The notes beneath the pieces were generated by a model, which saw only the letters and a program-made list of their open reading frames with translations, made no database searches and was not told where the DNA came from. From contig JBDTNK010000014.1 in assembly GCA_039933775.1 (NCBI GenBank), forward strand, positions 1 to 37,945: a stretch of 37,945 nucleotides of DNA, given 5' to 3'. Made by a program: the position numbers and the translations under genes. Below are positions 15,643-24,162 of the stretch, piece after piece. Within the stretch, counting starts at the first letter, position 1; each line of letters begins with the position of its first letter. The DNA comes from JBDTNK01 sp039933775 (lineage in GTDB: Bacteria > Chloroflexota > Limnocylindria > QHBO01).

Positions 15643-16281
15643 ATGTCCGAGCACCTCGACCTCGCCGACTATCGCCGTCGGGTCGGCGCCCTGTACGCCG
15701 CCCTGCGTGATGACGCGCGCGCCGAGGCACGCCGCCTTGTGGCCTTTCGCGCCGCCAAGGACCGGCTCTTCGGCGAGCATCCGCAGTCCCCCATCCCGGC
15801 GGCGGCGCGCCACGCCTTTGGCGGATTGGCGTACTGGCGCCATGATCCGGCGCTGCGCTTCGAGGCGGTGCTCGAGCCCGATGCCGACGCGCCCGATGCG
15901 CAGCTGCCGCGCTCCGATGGGGGCGGCGAGATCAAGTTTGCGCGCATCGGCTGGGTCAGCTTCACCGTCGATGCCGCCGCGTGCCGCCTGGCCGTCTACT
16001 GGCTGGCCGGCTACGGCGGCGGCATCTTCGTCCCGTTCCGCGACGCGACATCGGGGCACGAGACGTACGGCGGCGGCCGCTACCTGTGGGATTCGGTGAA
16101 GGGCGCCGACCTTGGCTCGAGCGACGGCCGCCTGGTCATCGACTTCAACTACGCGTACCACCCCTCGTGCACCTACGACGCGCGCTGGTCGTGTCCGCTC
16201 GCGCCGCTCGAGAACCACCTCGACGTTCCGATCCGCGCCGGCGAGCGACTCGCCTCACAGCGCGAGGACGAGGCCGCATGA
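15643..16281 (+). CDS. DUF1684 family protein
   Basis: 212-aa protein matching DUF1684, a family of uncharacterised bacterial proteins. Diagnostic blocks are FRAAKDRLFGEHPQSPIP (about 37-54), FGGLAYWRHDPALRF, the Gly-rich TYGGGRYLWDSVKGAD, and the highly conserved end DFNYAYHPSCTYDARWSCPL followed by LAPLENHLDVPIRAGE. The two Cys residues and the D-F-N-Y-A-Y segment are the strongest family signature. No signal peptide is seen, so it is cytoplasmic. Function unknown. It starts after the terminator and TATCCT box, and its TGA overlaps the next ATG, making it first in a three-gene overlapping operon with two membrane proteins. Confidence 0.9.
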   Translation: MSEHLDLADYRRRVGALYAALRDDARAEARRLVAFRAAKDRLFGEHPQSPIPAAARHAFGGLAYWRHDPALRFEAVLEPDADAPDAQLPRSDGGGEIKFARIGWVSFTVDAAACRLAVYWLAGYGGGIFVPFRDATSGHETYGGGRYLWDSVKGADLGSSDGRLVIDFNYAYHPSCTYDARWSCPLAPLENHLDVPIRAGERLASQREDEAA

Positions 16282-16730
16282 CCGATCCTGCCGCCCGCAA
16301 CTGCATCAAGTGCGGCCGCGAGGTCGGCCCCGACGAGTCGATGTGCGCGATCTGCCTCCGCGCCGGTATGGTCGCCCCGTCGGCATCGCAGTACCACGGC
16401 ACCGTGGCCGTCGCCATCGTGCTCGCGGTCGCGGCGCTGGCCATCGCGGCCAGCATCTCCCTGCGCGGCATCGGCCCGTGGAGCGCAGCGGTCCACGACG
16501 CCGAGGCGGATGGCATCGGCGCGGTGGCGGTGACGCTGATGGTCACCAACGAGGGCAGCGCCAGCGGGCGTGCGAAGTGCCGCATCGTGGCGCGCGGCGA
16601 CAACGGGCAGGTGCTGCGCACCCGGAACTTCGTGACCGGCTCGATCGAGGGCGGCAGCTCGTTCGAAACGACGCAATCGGTACCCGGGCTGCCGTCGGTT
16701 CCCGCGGATCTCGCCGTGAGCTGCGAGTGA
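16278..16730 (+). CDS. Zinc-ribbon membrane protein, unknown function
   Basis: 150-aa protein with an N-terminal zinc ribbon (Cys9-x2-Cys12 and Cys23-x2-Cys26, in NCIKCGREVG and MCAICLRAG), one membrane helix (about 41-62), and an extracytoplasmic beta-sandwich-like domain of about 85 residues containing VAVTLMVTNEGSASGRAKC and FVTGSIEGGSSFETT, which resembles FxLYD-type domains. Topology suggests a zinc ribbon inside and a ligand or protein-binding domain outside. It overlaps its neighbours at both ends (ATGA with DUF1684, GTGA with the TPM/DUF2207 gene). Confidence 0.75.
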   Translation: MTDPAARNCIKCGREVGPDESMCAICLRAGMVAPSASQYHGTVAVAIVLAVAALAIAASISLRGIGPWSAAVHDAEADGIGAVAVTLMVTNEGSASGRAKCRIVARGDNGQVLRTRNFVTGSIEGGSSFETTQSVPGLPSVPADLAVSCE

Positions 16731-18388
16731 GCGCGGTTCGTCGCGCGGCGCTTTCGCTGATCGGCGCCGGCATGCTGCTCGCCCTGATCGCCGGCAGCGT
16801 GCTCGCCGGACCGCCGTATCCGGACCCCATCGAGGGCATCGCGGTCTACGACCCCGCCGGCGCGTTGACGCCGGAGATCGAGGCGCGCCTCGAGTCGCGG
16901 ATCGACCAGATCGAGCAGCGGTCGGCGGCGGAGATCGCGGTCTATGTCGAGCTCGAGCCCGGGCTCGACAACGAGCAGGCGGGCTCGAACGCGGCGGCGC
17001 TGATGGACCAGTGGGGCGTGGGTCGCAGCGGCTTCGATGACGGCCTCGTCATCTACGTGGGCCTCGACGAGTCACTCGAGCACGGGCAGCTGATCCTGTA
17101 CGGCGGATCGGGCTTCGATGCCGTCTACGCCGACGAGGATCGGCGCCAGGAGATCTTCGACGAGGTGATGGTGCCGCGCCTCCGAGCAGGTGACGTGGGC
17201 GGCGCGATCGAGGAGGGCCTCGCACGGATCGACCCGCTTGTCACCGCACACGGGCGTGAGCGGCTTGACCGCGCGCGGCAGCTGAACGCCATCCTGGGGC
17301 TCGTCGTCGCGCCGATCGCGCTCCTGGGCACCCTTGCCGCGGCGTGGCTGGCATGGCGTCGCGGCGGACGCGACCCGCGCTTCCTCGACTCCGAGTCGAT
17401 CCTCATGGCCGGGCCGCCGGCGGACATGACGCCGCCGCTCGCCACCGTCGTTCAGCACGGCCGCGCCGGCCAGGAGGCGGTGACGACGGCCCTCGTCGAG
17501 CTCGCGACGCGTGGCGCGCTGCGGTTCCGCGCGCTCGGCTCGGAGGGTGACGGCGAGGACGGCCCCTCGATCGAGCTGCTCGACCTCGAGGCTACGACGC
17601 TCCCCGAGCCGGGGCCGATGCTCGTCGCGGAGCTGCGCTCACTGGCGGGCAGCGACGGCGAGATCGAGGCGGACGATCTCGCGAAGCTCCACGAGCGCAT
17701 CGGGCCATACCGCACCGCGCTCGAGCAGCGCGCCGTGCGGCTCGGATGGTTTCGCGAGCCGCCCGGACGAGCCATCGGTCGCTGGTCGCTGGTGGCGGCG
17801 CTCGAGCTGGTGGCCGGCGTGGTGATCGGCGTCATCGGCGTCGCCGTGCCGATCAGCGGCCTCCTCTTTGTCGCGGGCGGCCTGGGCATCGGTGCGCTGG
17901 CGACGTTTGCCATCGCGCAGGCGATGCCGCAGCGCACGCCGAACGGGGCACGCATCGACGGCATGCTCAAGGCCTATCGGCGCACCCTCAAGCTGACGAT
18001 GGAGCAGGCGCGCTCGATGGAGCAGGTCGTGGCCGAGCCGACGGTCCGATCACTGGCCGACACGCCGGACAAGGCGGTGATGTGGGGCATCGCCCTGGGC
18101 CTGCACGACGAGGTCTCAAAGGTGCTCGAGCGCAGCCTGGCCGATCGCAGCGAGCGGGTGACGACCGCTGCGGCGTACTACCCGCTCTGGCTCGGCAGCG
18201 GCGGCGCATCGGTCGATGGGTCAGCTGGCGGCGGCGGCATCTTCTCTGGGTCCGCGATCCCCGATGTCGGCGGCATGTTCAGCGCGCTGGGCAGCATCGG
18301 CACCGCGCCGTCGTCAAGCGGCTCGGGCGGAGGCGGCTTCTCAGGCGGCTCGAGCGGCGGCGGCAGCAGCTCGGGCGGCGGCTTCTGA
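16727..18388 (+). CDS. TPM-domain/DUF2207-type membrane protein
   Basis: 553-aa protein. A signal peptide (residues about 5-28, ending SVLAGPPY) is followed by a TPM (YgcG-like) domain of about 120 residues with DPAGALTPEIEARLESRI, SAAEIAVYVELEPG, GFDDGLVIYVGLDES and a Gly-rich loop. Then come a membrane helix (about 185-207), a cytoplasmic region with GQEAVTTALVELATRGALRF typical of DUF2207 winged-helix segments, two further helices (about 350-395), a helical region, and a Gly/Ser-rich tail ending GGSSSGGGF. Such tails are common in DUF2207 and TPM proteins. Biochemical role unknown. The GTG start overlaps the previous TGA. Confidence 0.85.
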   Translation: MSAVRRAALSLIGAGMLLALIAGSVLAGPPYPDPIEGIAVYDPAGALTPEIEARLESRIDQIEQRSAAEIAVYVELEPGLDNEQAGSNAAALMDQWGVGRSGFDDGLVIYVGLDESLEHGQLILYGGSGFDAVYADEDRRQEIFDEVMVPRLRAGDVGGAIEEGLARIDPLVTAHGRERLDRARQLNAILGLVVAPIALLGTLAAAWLAWRRGGRDPRFLDSESILMAGPPADMTPPLATVVQHGRAGQEAVTTALVELATRGALRFRALGSEGDGEDGPSIELLDLEATTLPEPGPMLVAELRSLAGSDGEIEADDLAKLHERIGPYRTALEQRAVRLGWFREPPGRAIGRWSLVAALELVAGVVIGVIGVAVPISGLLFVAGGLGIGALATFAIAQAMPQRTPNGARIDGMLKAYRRTLKLTMEQARSMEQVVAEPTVRSLADTPDKAVMWGIALGLHDEVSKVLERSLADRSERVTTAAAYYPLWLGSGGASVDGSAGGGGIFSGSAIPDVGGMFSALGSIGTAPSSSGSGGGGFSGGSSGGGSSSGGGF

Positions 18389-18423
18389 ACCGGTCGGCTC
18401 TGGCGCCGATGGGCGTGGCACGC

Positions 18424-18429
18424 TATCGT
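18424..18429 (+). promoter_or_regulatory. -10 box (TATCGT) of the HTH-like disordered protein gene
   Basis: TATCGT ends seven bases before the GTG at 18437. It overlaps an upstream in-frame GTG (18428), which argues for 18437 as the real start and for a leaderless mRNA. Confidence 0.45.
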
Positions 18430-18436
18430 GTCGGGC

Positions 18437-19426
18437 GTGACCTTCAACCGCAAACCTGACCGACGCCCATCCGGGCCACGCTCCGGCGGATTCCGACCCG
18501 ATCGGCGCGATTTTGACCGGCCCTCCGGCCCCCCGTCCGGCGATCGACCGCCCAGGGGCGACCGGCCGCCGTTTCGCGAGGATCGTGGAGATCGGCCTGA
18601 TCGCGGCTATTCGCCGCGCGGGGATCGGCCCGACCGTGGTTTCGCGCCGCGCAACGATCGGCCGCCCTTCCGCGACGAGGGCGGGATGTCGCTCACCCTC
18701 GATCCGCGACATCTCGGACAGCTGAAGCGCTTTGCCGCCGATGCCGGCGTGCGCCCCGGTGAGCTGGCGCTGCAATGGATGATCGAGCGCCTCGACGCCG
18801 AGTCCGGCCGCGCTCCGCAGACCCCGGCGCCGCGCCCGGCGGCTCCACAGTCGGGATCGCCTGACCTGCTGGCGCGGCTCGACGCGCTGAGCGCTCGCAT
18901 CAGCGCGCTCGAAGCGCGCGGCACGTCCTCCCAAAAGCGCGAAGCAGTTCCGCCGAAGGCCGTAGCGGCACCCGCGCCAGTCGAAGCGCCCCCGGCAGCT
19001 GAAGCGGCTCCGGCGCCAAGCGAAGCGCCCCCGGCAGCTGAAGCGGCGTTGGTGCCAGCCGAAGCGCCGACGCCTGCCGCCCAGCCGGAACCCGAGCCCA
19101 CGACGGCAGCCGAGGCAGCGCCTGCCGCGCGCGAGTCGCGCCGGCGCAGCACTCCGGCTCCGCGCACGCCGAGCCCGCGTGCCACCGCGGCGACCCAGGG
19201 CGAGCGCGTCGGGCTGCATGACGAGATCGCGGCCGTGATCGGCGAGCGCGGTCCCATGACCGCGGCGGATCTTGCCGTCGCCATCGCGGAGCGCGGCCGC
19301 TACATGGCGCCACGCAGCACGAAGCCGCTCGACGCGGCGACCGTGAACAGCCGCGTCAGCAATCCAGCGTACCGGGGGCGTTTCACTCGCAGCGACGGAC
19401 GCATCGGCCTCACCGACGCCGGCTGA
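18437..19426 (+). CDS. Disordered RGD-rich protein with C-terminal HTH-like domain
   Basis: 329-aa protein in four parts. Residues 1-80 are disordered and basic, built on repeated RGDRP/DRPPFR and DRG motifs as in RNA-binding RGG-like tails. Residues about 83-125 hold a short helical region (SLTLDPRHLGQLKRF, VRPGELALQWMIERL). A Pro/Ala/Glu-rich linker (about 130-255) contains an exact internal repeat. The C-terminal 70 residues (LHDEIAAVIGERGPMTAADL, AERGRYMAPRS, NSRVSNPAYRGRFTR) look like a HARE-HTH/winged-helix domain. A nucleic-acid-binding role is inferred; I know no named relative. It precedes the two GTPase genes by 25 bases on the same strand and may be transcribed with them. Confidence 0.7.
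   Translation: MTFNRKPDRRPSGPRSGGFRPDRRDFDRPSGPPSGDRPPRGDRPPFREDRGDRPDRGYSPRGDRPDRGFAPRNDRPPFRDEGGMSLTLDPRHLGQLKRFAADAGVRPGELALQWMIERLDAESGRAPQTPAPRPAAPQSGSPDLLARLDALSARISALEARGTSSQKREAVPPKAVAAPAPVEAPPAAEAAPAPSEAPPAAEAALVPAEAPTPAAQPEPEPTTAAEAAPAARESRRRSTPAPRTPSPRATAATQGERVGLHDEIAAVIGERGPMTAADLAVAIAERGRYMAPRSTKPLDAATVNSRVSNPAYRGRFTRSDGRIGLTDAG
18982..19046. repeat. 26-bp exact direct repeat in the linker of the HTH-like protein gene
   Basis: CGAAGCGCCCCCGGCAGCTG and the six following bases occur identically at 18982-19007 and 19021-19046, with a 39-bp period (13 codons, frame kept). It encodes the EAPPAAEA linker repeats, so linker length can vary without frameshift. Confidence 0.85.
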
Positions 19427-19451
19427 CGCCCGCCGCGATGGCCGCGCCGCC

Positions 19452-21185
19452 GTGACCGACGTTCCGCCACCCGCTCCCAGCCCCGCCGGCATCGGTCCGG
19501 CGCTGCGTGAGCTTGACACCGCGCTTGTCGAACGTGCGCGCCGCGCGCCCGATGCGCCCGAGCGCGGCGCTGCGGAACGGCTGCATCGCCACGTGGCCGA
19601 GTACCTGGTGCCGCGAGCCGCGGACGTCGAGTCGCCGCTCGTCGTCGTGATCCTGGGCTCCACCGGATCGGGCAAGTCGAGCCTCTTCAACGCCCTCGCC
19701 GGCTGGCCGGCCAGCCCATCGGGCATCCTGCGACCAACGACGCGCCGCCCCGTGGTGCTCGCGGCGCCCGATGACATCGCGGCGATCGAGCGTGGCGAGA
19801 TCCTGCCGGGCCTCGCATCGCGCGACCAGCTGCACGTCCTGGCCGACCGCCGCAAGGGCCGTGGCGCGGGCGTCGTCCTGGTCGATGCGCCGGACATCGA
19901 CTCGATCGAGGCCGAAAATCGGCGGCTGGCTGCCGAGCTGCTCGAGGCGGCCGACCTGCTCATCGTGATCACCACCGCGTCGCGCTACGCGGACGAGGCG
20001 CCGTGGCAGATGCTCACCCGGGCGCGCGAGCGCGGCGTTCCGATGCTGGCCGTCCTCAACCGACTGCCGACCGACGATGCTGACGCCGTCGCGGTCGAGA
20101 CCGACTACCTCCACCTGCTGGAGCGTGCCGGCATGCTCGCGGCGGGCGCGCTGGGGCAGCTCGAGATCGTCGACATCCGCGAGGGGCAGCTCGATACGAA
20201 GCGTGATGCACTGTCGGCACGCGCCATCGAGCCCATTCGAGCTGCCCTCGATCGCCTGGTGAGCGGCACGGCCGAGCGCCGCGAACTGGCCGCTCGCGCC
20301 CTGGGAGCCGCGCTCGAGGGCCTGCCGCCGGCGGTCGAGCGTATCGCGGCGCAGGTCGAAGAGGAGCGGGCGGCGGCCAGCCGGCTCGAGAGCACGGCCG
20401 CTGCCGCGTATCGCGACGAGCTGGTGCGCCTCAACGGCGAGCTGGCCAGCGGCACCTTCCTGCGTGCCGAGGTCCTTCGGCAGTGGCAGGAATTCGTGGG
20501 CGCCGGTGCGGTCGCGCGCCTCCTGGCGAGCGGCGTCGGGCGTGCCGTGGAGGCGGTGAAGAGCCTGGTGCGCCGTCAGCCCGCCGCGCCGGTGGTGGAG
20601 GTGCGCGAGGGCGCCTTCACCGATGTCGTGGAGCTGACCGCCGGGCGCGTCGCGGAGGCGGCGCGGCGCACCGCAACAGAGTGGTCGGCGTCAGAGCTGG
20701 GCAACCGCGCGCTGGCAGAGGACGCTGGCCTGTGGACCGTCAACCCGCAGCTGCGGGTTGAGCTGCGCGCATCCCTGGAGCGCTGGGCGGGCGAGATCGG
20801 CACGCGGATCGGTGAGATCGGTGAGGGCAAACGCGGCTTCGCGCGCGCCGCATCGCTGGGGGTCAACGTCCTCGGCACCGCGACCGTGCTGGCGGTCTTC
20901 ACGACGACCGGCGGCCTGACCGGCGCCGAGGTCGGCATCACCGCCGCCACCGCGCTGCTGAACCAGAAGCTGCTGGAGGCGATCTTCGGCGAGGCGACGC
21001 TGCACCAGTTCGTGTCGGAGGCGCGCGATGGGCTGAAGCGCCTCATTGCGGACGCGGTCGACACGGATCGTGCGCGCTTCGAGACAGCACTCGGCAGCTT
21101 CGCCCCCGGTGCCGGGGATGCCGAGCGACTCCGCGCCGCCGTGGCCCGGGTCGAGGAGATCCGCGCAGCACCGGCTCCGGCGTGA
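19452..21185 (+). CDS. Dynamin-like large GTPase, first of a conserved pair
   Basis: 577-aa GTPase. G1 is GSTGSGKSS (69-77), G2 Thr lies in RPTTRRPV, and G3 is DAPDIDS; the G4 position reads NRLP instead of NKxD, so base specificity may be altered. A long helical region follows (about 260-440), with a hydrophobic segment at about 470-515 (SLGVNVLGTATVLAVF, AATALLNQKLLEAIFG) that could insert into the membrane, and a helical end. This layout matches bacterial dynamin-like/YfjP-related GTPases found as adjacent pairs in Actinomycetota and Chloroflexota; their role is not established, membrane or cell-surface homeostasis being plausible. The GTG start is used; its stop overlaps the next GTG (GTGA). 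Confidence 0.8.
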   Translation: MTDVPPPAPSPAGIGPALRELDTALVERARRAPDAPERGAAERLHRHVAEYLVPRAADVESPLVVVILGSTGSGKSSLFNALAGWPASPSGILRPTTRRPVVLAAPDDIAAIERGEILPGLASRDQLHVLADRRKGRGAGVVLVDAPDIDSIEAENRRLAAELLEAADLLIVITTASRYADEAPWQMLTRARERGVPMLAVLNRLPTDDADAVAVETDYLHLLERAGMLAAGALGQLEIVDIREGQLDTKRDALSARAIEPIRAALDRLVSGTAERRELAARALGAALEGLPPAVERIAAQVEEERAAASRLESTAAAAYRDELVRLNGELASGTFLRAEVLRQWQEFVGAGAVARLLASGVGRAVEAVKSLVRRQPAAPVVEVREGAFTDVVELTAGRVAEAARRTATEWSASELGNRALAEDAGLWTVNPQLRVELRASLERWAGEIGTRIGEIGEGKRGFARAASLGVNVLGTATVLAVFTTTGGLTGAEVGITAATALLNQKLLEAIFGEATLHQFVSEARDGLKRLIADAVDTDRARFETALGSFAPGAGDAERLRAAVARVEEIRAAPAPA

Positions 21186-22837
21186 CGGGGCCGCCGCCGG
21201 CCAGCACCGGACCCGAGGCGGCCATCGCGGGCCTCGCCGCCGCGCTCGCGGCGGCACGCCGCATCGAGCTCGACGCGACCGATGCCGAAGCCGTGCTGGC
21301 ACGCGCACGACAGCGCGCCGGGTTCGCGGGATCGGCCTACGTGCTGGCGCTCGCCGGCGGCACCGGCGTCGGCAAGTCGAGCGTGCTCAACGCGCTCGCC
21401 GGCCGGACGGTGAGCGCGGTGCGCGCGGTGCGGCCCACGACCGACGAGCCGGTCGGCTGGGTCGCCGAGGGCCTGCTCGTGGAGCTCGCGCCGCTCTTCG
21501 AATGGCTCGGCGTTCGCCACGTCGTGGGCCACGCCGATCCGCAGCTGCGGCACGTCGCGATCATCGATCTGCCCGACGTCGACTCGCAGCGCACCGCGCA
21601 CCGCACCCGGGTGGATGAGCTGCTCCCCCGCCTCGACCGCATCGCCTGGGTCGTGGATCCGGAGAAGTACGACGACGAGCGCATCCACGAGTACCTGCGC
21701 GCCGAACGCGACCCGCGGCGCCTGATCTTCATCCTCAACAAGACCGATCGCCTTCGCACGGCCGATGTCTCCGCCCTGCGCGAGGACCTCGAGCGTCGCC
21801 TGCGCGGCGCGGGAATCGCAGATCCGCAGATCGTCGCCATCAGCGCCAAGCAGGGCAGCGGAGAGATCGATCGGCTGCGCGCGCTCATCGGCGAGGAGGC
21901 CGATGCCAAGGCGGTCATCGCCCGACGCCTGGTCGCCGACGCCGTGGCCGCCGCTCGCAGCCTTGCCGCGCGCGCGGGGATCGACCCTGACGGCAGCCCC
22001 GAGCCGCTGCTCTCGGTCCGGCGACGCGACGCGGCGATCATCGAGACGGTCGCCGGCGCGCTGGCGCTCGTCGATCTCCCCGGCGTGCGTCGCCAGGCGA
22101 CGAACGCGGTGCTGCAGCGCTCGCGGCGCACGGCGGGCGGCCTGCTCGGCCGTGGCATGGCGCTGCTGCAGCTCATCGGCGGCCGCTCGGCGGGCGCCGC
22201 CGATCCGGCCGGCTACCTGCGCTCGTGGCGACGCCGCGGGACGCTGGCGCGTGCCGTCAATCCCGTGCGCGCCGCGGTCGCCGATGCGGCCGCCGCCGCC
22301 CCGCTCGCCTGGCGCCCGCACCTGCTGAGCGTGGCCGGTGCGGGGCACGTCGAGGCGTCGCTCACCAGCGCCATCGACGGTGCGGTGGCCGAGTCGGCGC
22401 TCGACGCGCGACCACCCGGCTCGTGGCTGTGGTGGCCCATCGGGGCGCTGCAGCTGGTCGCCTCGGCTGCGCTCATCTTCGCGATCGCCTGGTACGTCAC
22501 GCTCTTCCTGGCGCAGGGCGTGCCGGTCACGACCGTCGAGCTCCCGATCCTGGGCCCGATTCCTCTGCCGCTCGCCCTGCTGACTGCGGCGATCGTGGTG
22601 AGCGCGATCCTCGCGTTCGTGCTGCGCCTGCACGCCGGCTGGGTCGCGCGACGCTGGGCATCGGTCATCGCCGACCGGGTCGAGATGGCGGTCAGCGAGG
22701 CGATCGAGCGCAAGGCACTGGCGCCGCTCGACGCCCTGGACCGCGAGCGCGGCGTACTCACCGAGGCGATCGGCCGCGTTCTCGCGGCGGCGGAAGAGGA
22801 GCCGCCGCTCGCGACGAGCGGCGGCGTCGGTCCTTAG
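21182..22837 (+). CDS. YfjP-like membrane GTPase, second of the pair
   Basis: 551-aa GTPase with G1 GGTGVGKSS (59-67), G2 in RPTTDEPVGW, G3 DLPDVDS, and a canonical G4 NKTD followed by SAKQGSG as G5. Two membrane helices lie near the end (about 414-440 and 461-485), followed by a cytoplasmic tail with ERKALAPLDALDRERG. The middle (about 250-400) is helical and Ala/Arg-rich. The upstream partner has a degenerate G4 while this one is canonical, suggesting an asymmetric pair. The GTG start overlaps the previous stop by four bases. Its last 25 bases before the stop contain a perfect stem-loop that may terminate the opposing dodecin transcript. Confidence 0.85.
   Translation: MTGPPPASTGPEAAIAGLAAALAAARRIELDATDAEAVLARARQRAGFAGSAYVLALAGGTGVGKSSVLNALAGRTVSAVRAVRPTTDEPVGWVAEGLLVELAPLFEWLGVRHVVGHADPQLRHVAIIDLPDVDSQRTAHRTRVDELLPRLDRIAWVVDPEKYDDERIHEYLRAERDPRRLIFILNKTDRLRTADVSALREDLERRLRGAGIADPQIVAISAKQGSGEIDRLRALIGEEADAKAVIARRLVADAVAAARSLAARAGIDPDGSPEPLLSVRRRDAAIIETVAGALALVDLPGVRRQATNAVLQRSRRTAGGLLGRGMALLQLIGGRSAGAADPAGYLRSWRRRGTLARAVNPVRAAVADAAAAAPLAWRPHLLSVAGAGHVEASLTSAIDGAVAESALDARPPGSWLWWPIGALQLVASAALIFAIAWYVTLFLAQGVPVTTVELPILGPIPLPLALLTAAIVVSAILAFVLRLHAGWVARRWASVIADRVEMAVSEAIERKALAPLDALDRERGVLTEAIGRVLAAAEEEPPLATSGGVGP
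22801..22825 (-). terminator. Hairpin inside the GTPase 3' end, downstream of dodecin
   Basis: Perfect 11-bp stem GCCGCCGCTCG / CGAGCGGCGGC with a CGA loop. On the minus strand it begins about nine bases after the dodecin stop, so it is a good terminator for that gene, although it is also coding for the GTPase C-terminus. No T-tract. Confidence 0.5.
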
Positions 22838-23037
22838 CCCTCCAGGATGAACGTGACCAGCAGGTTCACCTGGTATTCGGTCACGGCGCCGTCGGTGACC
22901 CCGACGCGCATCTCCTTGACCCACGCGCTCTTCACGTTGCGCAGCGTCTTGGTGGCGCGAGCGACGCCCTGATTGATGGCGTCCTCGAAGCTCGTGTTCG
23001 AGGTGCAGCTGAGCTCGGTGACCTTGGCAACTGGCAT
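22834..23037 (-). CDS. Dodecin family flavin-binding protein
   Basis: 67-aa dodecin, a dodecameric protein that stores or buffers riboflavin/FMN (and in some bacteria CoA). The family pattern is complete: MPVAKVTELSCTSNTSFEDA, VARATKTLRNVKSAWVKEMR and EYQVNLLVTFILEG. Trp39 and Gln56 occupy the positions of the aromatic and glutamine residues that stack on and bind flavin in characterised dodecins. AGGAG about seven bases before the ATG supports the start, one of the few clear Shine-Dalgarno sites here. The stop TAA is interleaved with the TAG of the convergent GTPase gene (TTAG, 22834-22837). Confidence 0.95.
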   Translation of the reverse strand: MPVAKVTELSCTSNTSFEDAINQGVARATKTLRNVKSAWVKEMRVGVTDGAVTEYQVNLLVTFILEG

Positions 23038-23098
23038 GACTCGTCTCCTGTCGCGATTGGTTGGCGGGCCGATGGCATGCACGCCGGCTGCCAGCGCC

Positions 23099-24130
23099 TC
23101 AGGAATCGTGCGACAGCGCCCAGTCGCGGAGCGCATCGGCCTCCCATGCGTTGACGACCGATGCCTCGGGCACCCCACAGGCGGCCGCCCGTTCGCAGCC
23201 GATCGGCAGCCACGCGAGCTGCCCGGGGGCATGCGCGTCGGAGTCGATCGCCACCTTGCAGCCAGCCTCCACCGCCAGGCGCAGCAGGCGCTTCGGCGGG
23301 TCGAGACGCTCCGGGCGGCTGTTGATCTCGATCGCCTTGTCGAAGCGCTTCGCGGCGGCAAAGACCAGGTCGGGATCAAAGGCCGATGGTGGCCGGTTCC
23401 TGTTGCGCGTCTTCATTCGTCCGGTGCAGTGGCCCAGGATGTCCAGGTGCGGGTCAGCCAGGGCGGTGACCATGCGCTCGGTCATCTGTCGCTCCTCCAT
23501 GCGCAGCACGGAGTGGACGCTGCCCACGACGACGTCCAGCCGTGCCAGCAGGTCGGGCCGCTGATCGAGCGATCCGTCCTCGTTGATGTCGACCTCGATG
23601 CCGGTCAGGATCCGGAACGGCCGCAGCTCCTCGTTGAGGCTGGCGACGAGATCCAGCTGCTCCTCGAGGCGCTCGGCGCTGAGCCCATTGGCCACGGTCA
23701 GCCGCGGCGAGTGGTCGGTCAGCACGATCCACGAGCGGCCAAGCTCGATCGCCGCCTCGGCCATCTCGCGAACCGGTGAGCCGCCGTCGCTCCAGTCGGA
23801 GTGGACATGGCAGTCGCCCCTGAGCACCGCCATCAGCTCGGCGCCGCCCTCGATGATCGGTTGGCCGCCGGTCGCCTCGAGGCGGCGCAGGTAGACCGGC
23901 TCCTCGCCCTTCACTGATTCGGCGATCGTGCGCGCCAGCACCTCGCCTACGCCCGGGAGATCGCGGAGCGTCCCGCGGCGTGTCCGCTCGGCAAGCTCCT
24001 CCGACAGGAGCTCCGCGACCGCCTTTGCGGCGCGGCGGAAGGCGTTGACGCGAAAATTCGGCTCGCGGGCCGCCTCGAGCAGGAAGGCGATCCGCTTCAG
24101 GTCGGCGACGACGTCGCGTGGTTCAGGCAT
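23099..24130 (-). CDS. HhH plus PHP-domain phosphoesterase (PolX C-terminal-like)
   Basis: 343-aa protein combining a helical DNA-binding part with a PHP metal-dependent phosphoesterase. Residues 1-90 resemble the N-terminal HhH region of family X DNA polymerases (FRVNAFRRAAKAVAEL, then HhH LRDLPGVGEVLARTI at 55-69). The PHP domain starts GDCHVHSDWSDG with metal ligands His108 and His110; later motifs are LTDHSPR, ILTGIEVDINEDGSLD, VVGSVHSVLR, HPHLDILGHC-like DPHLDILGHCTGR and IEINSRP, ending IDSDAHAPGQL. There is no polymerase palm, so this is PolX with the nucleotidyltransferase domain missing, or a histidinol-phosphatase-like relative. Role in DNA repair is plausible, not shown. Start MPEPRD is chosen over upstream repeat-derived codons. 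Confidence 0.88.
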   Translation of the reverse strand: MPEPRDVVADLKRIAFLLEAAREPNFRVNAFRRAAKAVAELLSEELAERTRRGTLRDLPGVGEVLARTIAESVKGEEPVYLRRLEATGGQPIIEGGAELMAVLRGDCHVHSDWSDGGSPVREMAEAAIELGRSWIVLTDHSPRLTVANGLSAERLEEQLDLVASLNEELRPFRILTGIEVDINEDGSLDQRPDLLARLDVVVGSVHSVLRMEERQMTERMVTALADPHLDILGHCTGRMKTRNRNRPPSAFDPDLVFAAAKRFDKAIEINSRPERLDPPKRLLRLAVEAGCKVAIDSDAHAPGQLAWLPIGCERAAACGVPEASVVNAWEADALRDWALSHDS

Positions 24131-24162
24131 GGGCCGCAGTATGGCTGCCGTTGGCGGCAGCC

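Noticed and set aside
18341..19975. A long minus-strand open frame over the HTH-like and first GTPase genes
   Set aside because: Arg/Ser-rich antisense frame typical of high-GC DNA, no motif, overlaps supported plus-strand genes.
20576..22924. A minus-strand open frame of 782 codons across the GTPase genes
   Set aside because: It is antisense to two GTPases with full motifs, and its translation is low-complexity Arg/Ala/Gly with no domain.
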